From Odontesthes bonariensis (Eukaryota; Chordata; Actinopteri; Atheriniformes; Atherinopsidae), in assembly GCF_027942865.1 (NCBI RefSeq), contig NC_134515.1:32863449-32927448 (forward strand): a stretch of 64,000 nt of DNA. Reading direction: 5' to 3'. Under the pieces are notes generated by a model that worked only from the letters and a program-made list of their open reading frames with translations, ran no database searches and was not told the DNA's origin. The position numbers and the translations under genes were made by a program. Below are positions 1 to 10,517 of this stretch, in pieces; position 1 is the first letter of the stretch, and the number at the start of each line of letters is the position of its first letter.

Positions 1-78
1 TCGTTGCTGAAGAAAAAAAATCATTGCGTGAAAAAGGCTATCAAGCTAGCCACAACATTGGTCTCGTCTTCCGACAAA

Positions 79-125
79 ATTTAATTTCCTTCGGGATTAA
101 TAAAGTATCTCCAATCTAATTAAAT
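79..125 (+). repeat. LINE/SINE 3'-tail-like sequence
   Basis: The stretch contains an AATTTCCTTCGGGATTAATAAA-type string followed by A/T-rich sequence. This is the usual end of several teleost LINEs and their dependent SINEs, and a similar string ends the LINE tail near 11300. No coding sequence precedes it inside the window, so the family is not determined. Confidence 0.4.
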
Positions 126-599
126 AAATAAAAAAACGAGCACAGGCCGCTCACACAGTCAATGGCACGCACCCATAGAAAAAATACACACTCACACACA
201 CATCACACAACCTGACTATCGACTGCTAACACCCATGATCAGTAACCTACACAAACCCAGACACATAATGGCTCGGCGGCCAGCAATCGGATAAACCAAT
301 GAAGTGAATCAATCCTGTGAAAGAATGAAAACAAGTGAATGAAACCTGCACTCACCCATTATGAAGTTAACTCTGCCAGCCCCTCCATAATCTTGCCCCT
401 GCTCAGCCAACTCCTTGACGTCGGGTATGGTTGGTAACGTTACTGCGGCTAGCATTAGCAACTAGGCTGCTAGGCTTGCTAAATCGGTAAGCATTAGGCT
501 ACTGAAGAAAGCTAGTCTTTTTAGCTACGTTATATTATCATCTTTCTTCTAGGCTATAAGTTAACCTTTGTTTACGGCCACTGGCCCTAACCTGACGAG
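126..599. other. anonymous sequence
   Basis: No convincing reading frame, terminal repeat or RNA gene is visible. A CA-rich patch lies near 187-206. If the promoter proposed at 600-790 is real, this stretch would be the first intron or 5' leader of a gene running leftward out of the window. Confidence 0.3.
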
Positions 600-790
600 C
601 TAGCTGTCAAATCACCGGAAGTTTTCACCGGAAGTACTGGCGCACACACAAAAGTTTGAACGTCAGCGGTCGCCATATTGTGCACTGTCTCTCAACCGCT
701 CCACTCTGCACGCTTTCCGGACTTCACGAAGGCCTACGATCTTTTTTTTTGTCCCGCCCACTTCAAATCAAGCCGTGATTGGTCAATTTT
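600..790 (-). promoter_or_regulatory. candidate housekeeping-type promoter for a leftward gene
   Basis: Two ACCGGAAGT strings (ETS sites, about 614 and 628) lie next to CGCCATATTG (about 670), which on the minus strand reads as a YY1 site (CAATATGGCG). An ATTGG at about 778 is a CCAAT box on the minus strand. YY1 sites of this kind usually sit at the start of transcription and point along it, and the CCAAT box would then lie about 100 bp upstream. Everything is consistent with a minus-strand start near 670 and a gene to the left. No exon can be confirmed inside the window, and chance clustering or a transposon-borne promoter is possible. Confidence 0.35.
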
Positions 791-1097
791 CCCATCACTC
801 TCCAAACCAAAACACATAGCTTGGCCTTCCCCGAGATGCGTGATGTCCTAACCAATTAATGAGCCGGTTAATCTTGCTTCGATAGAGATGGACGATTCTG
901 ATTGGATAGTATGTTTCAGGACAGTAACCCTTTCATTGCCGATGTGAATTTGACAGTAAACTTAACTTTGGAACATAGATTAGCAAGAATGTAGTATTAA
1001 ATGTATTGTATTAAATTAAATGAGAGTGATTGATTTTTTTTATGTATACATATATTATTATTTAATACTAATATGTTTTTGTTCTGAATTTTTTAAG
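791..1097. other. anonymous sequence
   Basis: A/T-rich sequence with a further ATTGG near 900 and no reading frame of note. It separates the promoter-like cluster from the retrotransposon relic. Confidence 0.3.
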
Positions 1098-1610
1098 GCC
1101 TTCTCTGAAGGCGTAGAAGGCCCTGAGGGTTCCCCTCTGCCAACTACATCTTGCCACAGACCTGCACTACTGGGGGAATTTCCTGGGAGACTGAGGAACA
1201 GATCCCACAGGCCCTGCAGACTGATCCTGATCCGGGTACTGGACCTCAAAATTGTCGCTACATCCCCGCTTCATCTGTTCTGCAGTTCTCCACTGGGCAA
1301 AGTTCAGCCGTCATGCAGGTATTCATAGAACCACAACTTTCCTCAAGAGATATTTCTGGTGGCCATCTCTAGACAAAGACACCCGTGAATATATCCTAGC
1401 CTGTTCTGTCTTATTCCCACAGTAAAAGGAGTTCCAAGCCTCCCTGTAGTCCGTTGCAACCCCTGGAGATTTCTAATAGGCCCATGTCACATATTTCTCT
1501 GGATTTTGTTACTGGTCTACCCCCTTCCAATGGTAAAACTACCATCATGTCTATCATTGACTGTTTCTCTAAGTCAACCCACTTTGTTGCCCTGGGTCGA
1601 GTTCCATTTA
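1098..1610 (+). pseudogene. Ty3/gypsy retrotransposon pol relic (RNase H/integrase part)
   Basis: Read across frames, the stretch resembles the linker and integrase of teleost Ty3/gypsy Pol. First comes a segment ending in DPGTGPQN. Next is the zinc-binding region with FWWPSLDKDTREYILAC (about 1350-1410). Then comes the start of the integrase core with ISLDFVTGLPPSNGKTT and IDCFSKSTHFVAL (about 1493-1600), which supplies the first catalytic Asp. At least two frameshifts separate these blocks, and the rest of the core is missing. It is a 5'- and 3'-truncated dead copy. The sequence at 1611-1950 has no recognisable coding and may be leftover LTR or 3' sequence of the same element. Confidence 0.75.
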
Positions 1611-1950
1611 AAAGAAGATTTCTTATCTGTGAATCCTGCTTTCTCAGCATTCTGTTTCCTGGTTTTATTCACCTTCCATAGTTCAACTTGCTTCTACCTC
1701 CTCGATTCAGTTTCCATTACCTGCATTGGATTTACTTACCCCTGCAACAACCTGCCTGCTCACCCTCCTGCTTCTCCAGCCTCCCTTCGCCACAGCCAGT
1801 GCCTCCCCCAAGGATTCCATCTTCATAAACCAAGAAAGGAAAAACAATACGATAAAGACATTCTGGATTCTAGTTCTACAAAGACTAACATCTATATCCG
1901 TCTTTCAGTGACTCTACCCCCTGTTTGGATTCTCCCAAAGCCCTAAGTAT

Positions 1951-2300
1951 GTGTGTGTGAGGTGTCATTGTGTAGAAATGTCTAAGGTGAAATTAAAACT
2001 GAGGTGCAGGTGGCCACGGAGTGTACACAACCACACACCCCACACATCCACGTGCCCCCCAAAATCCTATGTGTAAGGGTATGTGACATGTAAGGGGAGC
2101 AGGAGGAGGAGTGTGAGGATGTAAAGCTAGTTACAATAGGCACCCCTGTTCCCTGTGATCCGCCACTGAGCAGAAGGACTCTGGGTCTGCCAAGCCTGAG
2201 CCCAAAGCTACACCGCACCTCCAAGAAAGCCCTAACAGTCAGTCACAATCTTGGTGAGTTATGGCCTTAACTTAAAACTTCCACCCAGCAGACTGGGAAT
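1951..2300. other. anonymous sequence
   Basis: A GT-rich patch (1949-1962) and C/A-rich sequence with no credible frame. Nothing further is supported. Confidence 0.3.
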
Positions 2301-2574
2301 ATTGGGCCTCATGCAAGAAAATTTTCGTATTTTTATTCTAAATTACTTTTTTCATAAGGTCTCGTACGAACACGCCATGTCAGATTCAACAAACGCTCTT
2401 AACTTCAGAAAAAGTTTGTAAACGACCTGCGTAAATGATGAATCCCATCCATGCGTATTTAAGTGCACATGCACGAGGATAGTAAATTTGCATACTCCAC
2501 GCCCAAAATAATACCATATTAGTATCTGTGCTTCCTCGCTCCTGTGCCAGGAAGTGTTGTGTTGAGTCATTAGA

Positions 2575-2751
2575 ATGGCATCAAGGCGCAAAAAGAACAA
2601 ATTTACGGGCTCTGAGACTGAAGTTCTGTTTCCAGAGATCCAAAAAGGAAAATCTGTCATTTGTCTGTTTAGCAGTGTCAGCAGTGGAATTACGGGACCT
2701 GCTAAAGCGAAGAAATGGGAAGCAATTATGAGTGCTGTTAATTCCATGTAA
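2575..2751 (+). pseudogene. Harbinger Myb/SANT-like DNA-binding protein, truncated
   Basis: The frame opens with ATG at 2575 and a basic start (MASRRKKNKFTGSE), then GPAKAKKWEAIMSAVNS, and hits TAA after 58 residues. Beyond the stop the same frame continues with a KKWFDMKM block to about 2813, so the stop looks like a nonsense mutation within a longer gene. The order of a basic N-terminus, a KWEAI-type helix and a KKWFDMK helix fits the Myb/SANT (trihelix-like) protein that Harbinger elements encode beside the transposase, which helps nuclear import and end binding. Expression is unlikely. Confidence 0.6.
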
Positions 2752-2814
2752 CCTGTAGTTCGTAATGTTACCGAAATAAAAAAGAAATGGTTTGATATGA
2801 AAATGGCTTAAAAA

Positions 2815-3524
2815 CAAAAACGTCTCGCCATGGCCAGGCGCTCGATGACTGCAACTAAAGCCGTGCAATCAGTTGTTGCCTCATCATGATGGCTCTTTGA
2901 TGGGACGGTCCATGAGGGGGTCTTCTGGCACCACACCTTCTGGTCTGCCTGGGCTGGTTCAGGTGGAAACCCTCGTTCATGGAAATATTGTGCAAATCTG
3001 GCATGCCTTCTCTGGGCTATAGAGCAGTTTGCTCCCGCTGTATGGAGACACACCCACCTGGCCTTCAGCTCAGTAAGCTCCACGACAGGGGCACGGGTGC
3101 TTTGATGCATATATGTGTGCTCCAATTATGATTGGCAGTCCAGCCACGGCATGAAAGTCCCTCTTAATTTGTACTTGTTGGACAGCGGTGTATGGGAATT
3201 TGATGTACCATGGGTGATAAACTGATGAGAGTTTTGATGACCAAGGGAGCGCACGACTCACAGAGGACTGGGACACACCCGATCTGTCTCCAATCTCCCT
3301 CTGAAAGGTTCCAGTGGCCAAATATCCAAGGGTGGTGAAGACCTGGACGTGTGGTGGAATTGGTGGAATTGGGTATGATCTCTCTGGAGTTGTGGCTCTA
3401 GCAAGCTGCATATTTGCAGCAGCACAGTCCCTGGCAATCTAAATCGCGACGTCAGCCATTCGTCGGTCTCCACATAGGTATCTACACGGTCTCTTCCAAG
3501 AGCCTGACGCGCTAAGGCATTCAA
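2815..3524 (-). pseudogene. HARBI1-like Harbinger transposase, internally deleted
   Basis: Minus-strand pieces in shifted frames read as a Harbinger transposase. The N-terminal part has DEWLTSRFRLP (about 3440-3480). A helix-turn-helix segment REIGDRSGVSQSSVSRAL follows (about 3245-3300), then IKFPYTAVQQVQIKRDF and AGLPIIIGA (about 3125-3200). The expected first catalytic Asp block after IIGA is garbled, and most of the DDE core is absent. The sequence resumes with the C-terminal ELTELKARWVCLH and HERGFPPEPAQ (about 2930-3075). At least two frameshifts and one large deletion make it a pseudogene. Confidence 0.75.
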
Positions 3525-3999
3525 AAGTAGAAAGTCAGCCGCTGGTTACGCTTCCCATTGACCTTGTTATATACAGCGTCAAATTAACCTTCAATTAGTG
3601 CATAATTTAAGTCAAACAGAATAATGTCAGCATAATTATGGGGTATAATGTATATATTTATTTATGTTTTCTTCAAAGTAATTAAATATACAATCAAGTC
3701 AAGCAAACTTGATTGGAATAACAGCGGACTATTTTACGAAACTCGTACGACAGGTCTGGATCACTCGTAAATTCTGTTCGTACCTGAAAGAAAACGTAAA
3801 ATACGAAAAGATTGGTGAATGCGCAAATTCTCTTAAATCACTCATACGCACGATTTAAGAACAAATCTGTGCGTACAAACGGTTCTTGCATGAGACCCAT
3901 TGTTTTCACTGATTAATTTATGGTTTTCTCTGTTGGGTTAGGAGAAGGCACCAGAATAACTTTGATAGGTTTAGGAAAAAATAATGGATCATGTTGAAA

Positions 4000-4562
4000 T
4001 TAAAGGTAGGGTAGGAGATCCTGGATTTTGAGTCCAGCGAAGCTGCATTTTGAAAATACACAGGTAAAAAGTCCCAACCCTTTTCTTCACTTTCCCCCCG
4101 AAGGCACGCCTCTAGAGTACATGAACGCGCACGAGCACGAAGGTGCACGAGTGCTGTTCTGACAGCAAGCATCGATTGTTGCCGTATTTAGTATTTAGTA
4201 TTTAGTTTATGCTAACTATACGTTTAATAATGCTAGGTGCTAGCCAAGCTGGCTCTAGTTTAGCTTCCTGCCAAGCTTCTGGACGTTCACGGAGCAGGGT
4301 ACGCGCACAGGGGGAAGGAGGGGGAGGGGGAGGGAGGAGCAGATTGCAGTTTGATAGACGGCATCAGTATCCAATCATTGTGAACGGTCCGTTCACAATG
4401 ATTGGATACTGTTTTTCCTAGATTGTACGTTCTAGAGGCCACTAAAACTTTTCATATTTGTGTCAAAACTTTTAATTAATTGGTTGCAATGGGGGTGTGA
4501 AGAGTATTTCAAGCAATATGTAAAAAAATGTTCCAGAAAAAGATCCCCTACCCCGCCTTTAA
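4000..4562. mobile_element. TTAA-ended MITE (T2/Kolobok-like)
   Basis: The left end TTAAAGGTAGGGTAGG and the reverse complement of the right end, TTAAAGGCGGGGTAGG, match at all but two positions, giving a 563-bp nonautonomous element ending in TTAA on both sides. TTAA target duplications with TTAAAGG ends are known from T2 MITEs (Kolobok superfamily); piggyBac also uses TTAA. The interior is G-rich around 4310-4340 and holds a long hairpin (4365-4411). No coding sequence. Confidence 0.75.
4365..4411. repeat. 47-nt near-perfect hairpin
   Basis: Two 23-nt arms (4365-4387 and 4389-4411) are exact reverse complements separated by one base (T at 4388). The arms start CAGTATCCAATC and close on GAACGG. 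Each arm holds an ATTGG/CCAAT string. The structure lies inside the MITE at 4000-4562. Confidence 0.93.
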
Positions 4563-4863
4563 CCCCCTTGCTGGCAATGTTTGAGAGCGTTAGAGAGATT
4601 TTCTAGATTGTTGTGACATGTCTTGGATCACAAGGCCACTTCCAGTTAGAACATTTTTAAATAAATTGTTCTATTAACCCATTTAAAACTAATATTGTCT
4701 CAATAATGTCAATAATGTGGAGCTGTGTACACATTAAGTCTCTTTTTTATCATCACTATCATGTACTCAAACTGGAACGAAGAATGAAATCAGTTTAAAC
4801 AAAAGGCACCCATCTAAAAACTAAGCAAATCTTTTTAATTGACTTAGACTGACACCATAAACC

Positions 4864-5287
4864 TTAAAGCTGCGGTCGGCAACTTTTTTTTAGTCATATT
4901 AGCTTGAACTGTCATGGGATTCTGGAAGTAGAATATTAAATAGGCTGTTTAGTAAAAATAACGAAATCTGTAGCTCCCTCTGAAACCTGTAATCATGCTT
5001 GCAAAAATCGAGCGCTCCCGGCTGTTTTTAACCAATCAAGTTAGGGTGGAGGAATCCTACCTGTTAATCACAGCTTGTGTACATGCTGCTGACGTGAGTC
5101 TGCCCCAGCTTGTGTGCGCTCACACTGGTGTGAACTCACGTGCACAACCTCGTCCACAGAGGGGGAAGGGTTTGGGGGGGCGATTCGGAGCTTGTTAGAG
5201 GTTGGGGGAGAGACCTGAAAGTTGTATCAGTTCGAATTTTCCGACTTTAGACTCGTAATTTTGAAAACCTGCCGACTGCAGCTTTAA
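4864..5287. mobile_element. TTAA-ended MITE, second type
   Basis: The left end TTAAAGCTGCGGTCGGCA and the reverse complement of the right end, TTAAAGCTGCAGTCGGCA, differ at one position, defining a 424-bp element with TTAA at both outer edges. The interior is unrelated to the MITE at 4000-4562 and has no credible gene. The end sequence departs from the T2 consensus after TTAAAG, so superfamily (Kolobok or piggyBac) is left open. Confidence 0.75.
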
Positions 5288-5559
5288 AGGGAAACCGATA
5301 ACAGTTTGGTGAAAGTCAGCAGCACGCATCGATGGTGTCATCCAAGTAGACGCATGTGTAGAAAGCCCCCCGATAGCCCTTAATAATAACAACACGGCAG
5401 TTCTGAGCTAACAGTGCAATAGTACACGGTCGTTCATTCATTCGTTCGTCTTAAAGTATTGGTGAAATAAAGACAGAAAATGCCTTATTTAGAGGCTATA
5501 TTGTCAATGCCCTATTCTCTTCTGTTATATGGATATATATATCTGCGTCCTGGCTGAAC
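5288..5559. other. anonymous spacer
   Basis: Short sequence with a TTCATTCATTCG patch near 5430. No feature is supported. Confidence 0.3.
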
Positions 5560-5833
5560 AACAACACACCAGACTCATGTGTCTGCTCTCTGACGCTGTG
5601 ACGCTTTGCTTTGCGGTAAGACGTATTGCATCACTTCCTGTTAATACCTTGCTTGTGCACTGTGGAATCTCTTGCTCCGCTTGGACTACTGATAATCACT
5701 TTATTTCTATCTATAACTTACACAATTTTGCATAGTTAAACTCTATAGCTTACCGTTCTTTTCTAACACACTCCTACAGATCTTTAATCTTTATTCTCAA
5801 TTTTTAACAGTGTGTCTGGTTCTCTAGCGTAAC

Positions 5834-6718
5834 ATGGCTACCGGTTCTCTTCCTCCATCTCCTGCTTTCACCTGCTCCGTGTGTCAGATGTTTAGTTACT
5901 CCTCTACCTCCTTTAGCGATAATGGTACATGTAACAAATGTAGTCTTTTTGTAGTTTTGGAGGCGAGGTTATCTGAATTGGAAGCTCGGCTCTGCACTGT
6001 TGAAAATCAACCGATAGCGAGCCAGGTCCCTTTAGCCAGTGTGGAGCCACCTAGCGTAGCTAGCTCAATTAGCCTCCCCCTAGCAGAACCTGAGCAGCCA
6101 GGATTACAACGTGGCTGGGTGACTGTCAGGAAGAGGCATAGCTCTAAAGTCAAGCCCGTTGTTCACCATTGACCTGTCCACGCTTCAAACAGATTTTCCC
6201 CACTCAGCGACACACCCGCTGAGGAAAAAACCCTGGTAATTGGCAGCTCTATAGTCAGAAACGTGGCATTAGAGACACCAGCGGCCATAGTCAAATGCAT
6301 TCCAGGGGCCAGAGCGGGCGACATAGAATCATATTTAAAACTCCTGGCTAAGGATAAACGTAAATATGGTATAATAGTTATTCACGTCGGCGTTAATGAC
6401 ACCCGGTTACGCCAATCGGAGGTCACTAAAATTAATGTTGCATCGGTGTGTGATTTTGCCAAAACAATGTCGGACTCCGTAGTTTTCTCTGGACCCCTGC
6501 CAAATCTGACCAGTGATGACATGTTTAGCCGCATGTCGTCCTACAATCGCTGGTTGTCTAGATGGTGTCCAACAAACAACGTGGGCTACATAGATAATTG
6601 GCAATCTTTCTGGAGAAAACCTGGTCTGATGAGGAGAGACGGCATCCATCCCACTTTGGAAGGAGCTGCTCTCATTTCTAGAAATATAGACGAATTTATT
6701 TGCCACCCTAAAACATGA
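5834..6718 (+). pseudogene. L2 ORF1: zinc-binding, coiled-coil, SGNH-esterase protein with one internal stop
   Basis: Starting at ATG 5834, residues 14-41 hold two CxxC pairs (CSVC, CNKC), followed by a leucine-rich heptad segment (LEARLSELEARL). A TGA at 6170 ends the first part after 112 codons. The same frame then stays open to 6718 and encodes an SGNH-hydrolase fold: GSSIVRN (nucleophile block, about 6242), HVGVNDTRL (Gly-Asn block, about 6385) and [12 protein letters not shown] (Asp-His block, about 6634). Zinc finger plus coiled coil plus esterase is the ORF1 architecture of CR1/L2 LINEs; the protein packages LINE RNA. One nonsense change alone separates the two halves. Confidence 0.75.
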
Positions 6719-6888
6719 CAACCCAGGGCTCAGACCAGGATGCAGAGTTGTAGTCTTACACACTTCTCTGCAGCTTCCCACCTGCTGCTACCCACCCAAT
6801 CAATTAACACAAAAGGAGCAAATCCTCTTGTGCAAAAATAAATTATTAAAACAAAAACTTTAACTGAACAAAAACATCAAACTATTAA

Positions 6889-7344
6889 ATGTGGTTTGCT
6901 GAATATCAGATCTCTCCTTTTCGAAGTCTCTGTTAGTGAATGAGTTGATTTGTGATCATCATATTGATATATTTTGTCTTACAGAAACCTGGCTGCAGCA
7001 GGAGGATCATGTCAGCATTAATGAATCAACTCCCTCTGACTGTTTAAATGTTCACGTTCCTCGAACCACAGGCAGAGGAGGAGGAGTGGCAGCTATTTTC
7101 AGATCAGGGTTACTAATCAGTCCCAGACCCAAGATTAGTTTGAGCTCTTTTGAATCTCTGATTCTCAGTTTTTCCCACGCAAAGTGGAAATAACAGAAAC
7201 CTCTTGTGTTTGTTGTTGTGTATCGTCCACTTGGTCCAGTTTCTGTCTGAATTCTCAGAGTTTTTATCCCAGTTAGTGCTGAGTACAGATAAAGTCATTG
7301 TAGTGGGTGACTTTAATATTCATGTAGATGTTGAAAATGACTAA
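6889..7344 (+). pseudogene. L2 ORF2 endonuclease domain, broken
   Basis: The apurinic-type endonuclease of the LINE is recognised from [15 protein letters not shown] (catalytic Glu, about 6973-7017), [13 protein letters not shown], and VVGDFNIH (about 7297-7325). Compared with the second copy at 28511, this one has an extra T near 6918, a TAA in place of a serine codon at about 7192, and a deletion in the YRPPGP loop near 7230, followed by loss of the region after the GDFN block. The endonuclease would nick target DNA to prime reverse transcription; this copy is inactive. Confidence 0.75.
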
Positions 7345-7374
7345 ATATGAACTTTAATTCTATATTAGACTCTA

Positions 7375-10300
7375 TTGGATTTTCTCAAGAGTGTTCACAG
7401 ACCGACTCACTGCCTTAATCACACCCTTGATCTTGTGCTGACTTATGGCATTGAGAGTGAACAGTTAACAGTGTTCCCTCATAACCCTGTCTTATCTGAC
7501 CATTTTCTGATAACCTTTGAGTTTACATTACTTGACTATACAGTTTCTGAGAAGAAATTTACATATAGAAGGTGTCTATCAGAGGATGCTGTAACCAAAT
7601 TTAAAGACTTAATTCCATCATCCTTTTCTTCACTGCCATGTGCAGATATGACAGAGGACGACTACCTAAACTTTACTCCAGCAACACTCGACTCTCTTGT
7701 TGACAGCACTATAGTTTCAATGTGTACAGCACTGGACAATGTTGCCCCTCTGAAAAGGAAGGTAATCAGTCAGAAGAGGTTGGCTCCTTGGTATAATTCA
7801 CAGCTGCGTGCTTTAAAGCAGACTGCAAGAAAGCTTGAGAGACAGTGGCGTTCCTCTAATTTAGAAGAGTCTCAATTAGTCTGGAAAGATAGTTTAATAA
7901 CGTATAAGAAAGCCCTTCGTAAAGCTAGAACTACTTATTATTCATCATTGATAGATGAGAAGAAGAACAATCCCAGGTTTCTTTTCAGCACTGTAGCCAG
8001 GCTGACTAAGAGTCCGAGCTCTGTTGAGCCAGTTATTCCTTTAACTCTCAGCAGTGATGATTTCATGAGCTTCTTTATTAATAAAATTGTTTCTATCAGA
8101 GAGAAGATTGATGGAGTCCTTCCCACTATTATCAGTGATGTATCATCAAGTACAGCAGCTTTAGAGGTATCTTTAGAACCTGATTTGTATTTAGACGGCT
8201 TCTGTCCAGTTGATCTCTCTGAACTAACGACAGTAGTAGTCTCTTCTAAACCATCAACATCAGACCCAATCCCAACCAGACTGTTCAAGGAGGTTTTCCC
8301 ATTAATTGACACTTCCATATTGGATTTGATCAATCTGTCTTTGTTGACAGGATATGTACCTCAGACTTTTAAGGTTGCTGTAATTAAACCTTTACCTAAA
8401 AAACCTACTCTTGATTCAGAGGTGTTGGCTCATTATAGACCTATATCCAATCTCCCTTTTATGTCTAAAGTTCTTGAAAAAATAGTTGCAGCTCAGCTTT
8501 GTGATCATTTACACAGAAATAATCTGTTTGAAGAGTTTCAGTCAGGATTCAGAGTGCATCATAGCACAGAAACTGCACTGCTGAAAGTTACCAATGATCT
8601 CCTCTTAGCCTCTGATAGCGGACTTGTGTCTGTGCTTGTCCTGTTGGATCTCAGTGCTGCATTTGATACGGTCGATCACAGTATCTTATTACAGAGACTT
8701 GAACATGTTATTGGGATTAAAGGAACTGCATTAGGCTGGTTTAAGTCATATTTATCTGATAGATTTCAGTTTGTTCTTGTAAATGAAGAATCTTCCTCAC
8801 ACACCAGAGTAAGTCATGGAGTTCCCCAGGGTTCTGTGCTTGGACCGATTCTTTTCACTTTATACATGCTTCCATTAGGTAACATTATTAGACAGCATGG
8901 CATAAATTTCCATTGCTATGCTGATGATACTCAGCTGTACTTATCTATAAAACCAGATGAACCCAATAGGGTGGTCAGACTACAAGCATGTCTTAAAGGG
9001 GAACTCCGGGGCATTTGAAGCGCAATCACATTGCTGGAGGTTGTCAAATCCTGACAGTAGGACACAGACAGGTGCAAATCGGCGCTCCCTGTGCGGAGAT
9101 TGCGCTGTTTACGCAGCCTGTCATGCGAGGCTAATACGTGGTGGCTAAGGGGCAAGTGCTAACCCTTCCACGTAAAACAACAACTTGCACACTGCAGAAA
9201 CCACGACTGGGCATGTATTGTTGTAATGTTTTAAATACTTGAACGCAGTTTTTCTAGAGAAGATAATTGGTTTGTATTTGGGAGTATCGTCCATTGACTC
9301 TTTTGGGCTTTCACATGCGCGAGCATACAAACAACCGGTAAGTGACATGCTGTTTATAAAGTTGTTTTGTAACGTCCCCATGCCAGTAATGTGAGAACCA
9401 TGCATATGGTTTTGATGGTAAGGCTTGTGACTTTATTGTCGGATGGTTTATAAAGTGGTGTGACGTTTCTGCAGTGTGCAAGTTGTTGTTTTACGTGGAA
9501 GGGTTAGCACTTGCCCCTTAGCCACCACGTATTAGCCTTGCATGACAGGCTGCGCAAACAGCGCAATCTCCGCACAGGGAGCGCCGATTTGCACCTGTCT
9601 GTGTCCTACTGTCAGTATTTGACAACCTCTAGCAATGGGATTGCGCTTCAAATGCCCCGGAGTTCCCCTTTAAAGACATAAAGACCTGGATGACTCAGAA
9701 CTGTCTGCTTCTAAATTCAGACAAAACTGAAGTCATTATCTTTGGACCTGAGCGTTTCAGGGAGAAATTGTCTAGCTATATAGTTACTCTAGATGGTATT
9801 TCCTTGGCTTCTAGTTCTACAGTGAGGAACCTTGGAGTTATTTTTGACCAGAATTTATCATTTGACTCGCATATAAAACAGGTTTCTAGGACTGCCTTCT
9901 TTCATCTTTGTAATATTGTTAAAATAAGGAACATCTTGTCTCAGAGTGATGCAGAAAAACTAGTCCATGCATTTGTTGCTTCAACATTGGACTACTGTAA
10001 TTCTTTATTTATGGCCTGTCCCACATATTCTCTGAAAAGCCTTCAGTTGATCCAAAATGCTGCAGCCAGAGTTTTGATGAGAACTAACAGGAGAGATCAT
10101 ATTTCTCCAGTTTTAGCTTCTCTTCATTGGCTCCCTGTTGAATTCAGAATAGAATTTAAGATTCTTCTCCTAACATATAAAGCTCTTAATGACCGAGCTC
10201 CATCATAACTTAAAGATCTCATTGTAAGATATTTCCTAACAGAGCACTTCGTTCCCAAACTGCAGGTTTACTTGAGGTTCCCAGAGTTTCTAAAAGTAGA

Positions 10301-10440
10301 ATGGGAGGCAGAGCCAGAGCCTTCAGTTATCAGGCCCCTCTCTTGTGGAATAAGCTGCCAGTAAATGTCCGGGAAGCAGACACCCTTTCCACTTTTAAGA
10401 CCAGGCTTAAAACTTTCCTTTTTTATAAAGCTTATAGTTA
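7375..10440 (+). pseudogene. L2 ORF2 reverse transcriptase, split by a MITE
   Basis: A 547-codon open stretch (7375-9018) begins in the endonuclease-RT linker and covers RT motifs [24 protein letters not shown] (motif A Asp), [10 protein letters not shown] and [11 protein letters not shown] (YADD catalytic site, about 8918). The MITE at 8993-9673 interrupts it. Directly after the MITE the RT continues (WMTQNCLLLNSDKTEV, about 9688) through [21 protein letters not shown] and HWLPVEFRIEFK to a TAA at about 10206, with a further single-base loss downstream. Thumb and C-terminal parts are thus present. The catalytic residues survive but the gene is broken at several places. Confidence 0.8.
8993..9673. 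mobile_element. T2/Kolobok-type MITE with about 205-bp inverted arms
   Basis: The element lies between exact TTAA copies (8993-8996 and 9670-9673). It starts AGGGGAACTCCGGGGC and ends with the complement. The arms 8997-9201 and 9466-9669 are near-perfect inverted repeats, around a 264-bp unique loop with no coding. TTAAAGGGG ends fit T2 MITEs (Kolobok). The uninterrupted LINE would contain a single TTAA at this point, so the insertion is precise and recent relative to the LINE. Confidence 0.9.
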
Positions 10441-10517
10441 GGGATGGCTCAGGTGAACCTGAAACATCCCATAGCTAAGCTGATATAGGCCTAGACTGCT
10501 GGGGGGCCTCATCTGTC

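Larger units (their letters stand above)
2304..3898. mobile_element. decayed PIF/Harbinger DNA transposon
   Basis: The ends are inverted repeats: GGGCCTCATGCAAGAA on the left, and on the right TTCTTGCATGAGACCC. The 1,595-bp element is flanked by a 3-bp direct repeat ATT (2301-2303 and 3899-3901), the duplication length of Harbinger elements. Inside are two converging genes, as in autonomous Harbingers: a Myb/SANT-like protein on + and a HARBI1-like transposase on -. Both are broken and the middle of the transposase is missing, so this copy cannot move by itself. Confidence 0.85.
5560..10517 (+). mobile_element. L2-clade LINE, nearly full length, copy A
   Basis: In order: a 5' leader, ORF1 (zinc-binding pairs, coiled coil, esterase), endonuclease, reverse transcriptase, and an ORF2 tail that breaks off just after a GCCTCATCTGTCACACC string. 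Organisation and motifs are those of fish L2/Maui-type LINEs. The copy carries a nonsense codon in ORF1, frameshifts and stops in ORF2, and a 681-bp MITE insertion in the RT (8993-9673). It lacks the GGCGCTATATAAATAAA tail seen in copies at 12.6 and 29.6 kb, so the 3' end is lost. The 5' boundary is approximate. Confidence 0.85.

Noticed and set aside
6407..6781. 124-codon minus frame, repeated at 28019-28393
   Set aside because: It is the antisense shadow of the L2 esterase region in both LINE copies.
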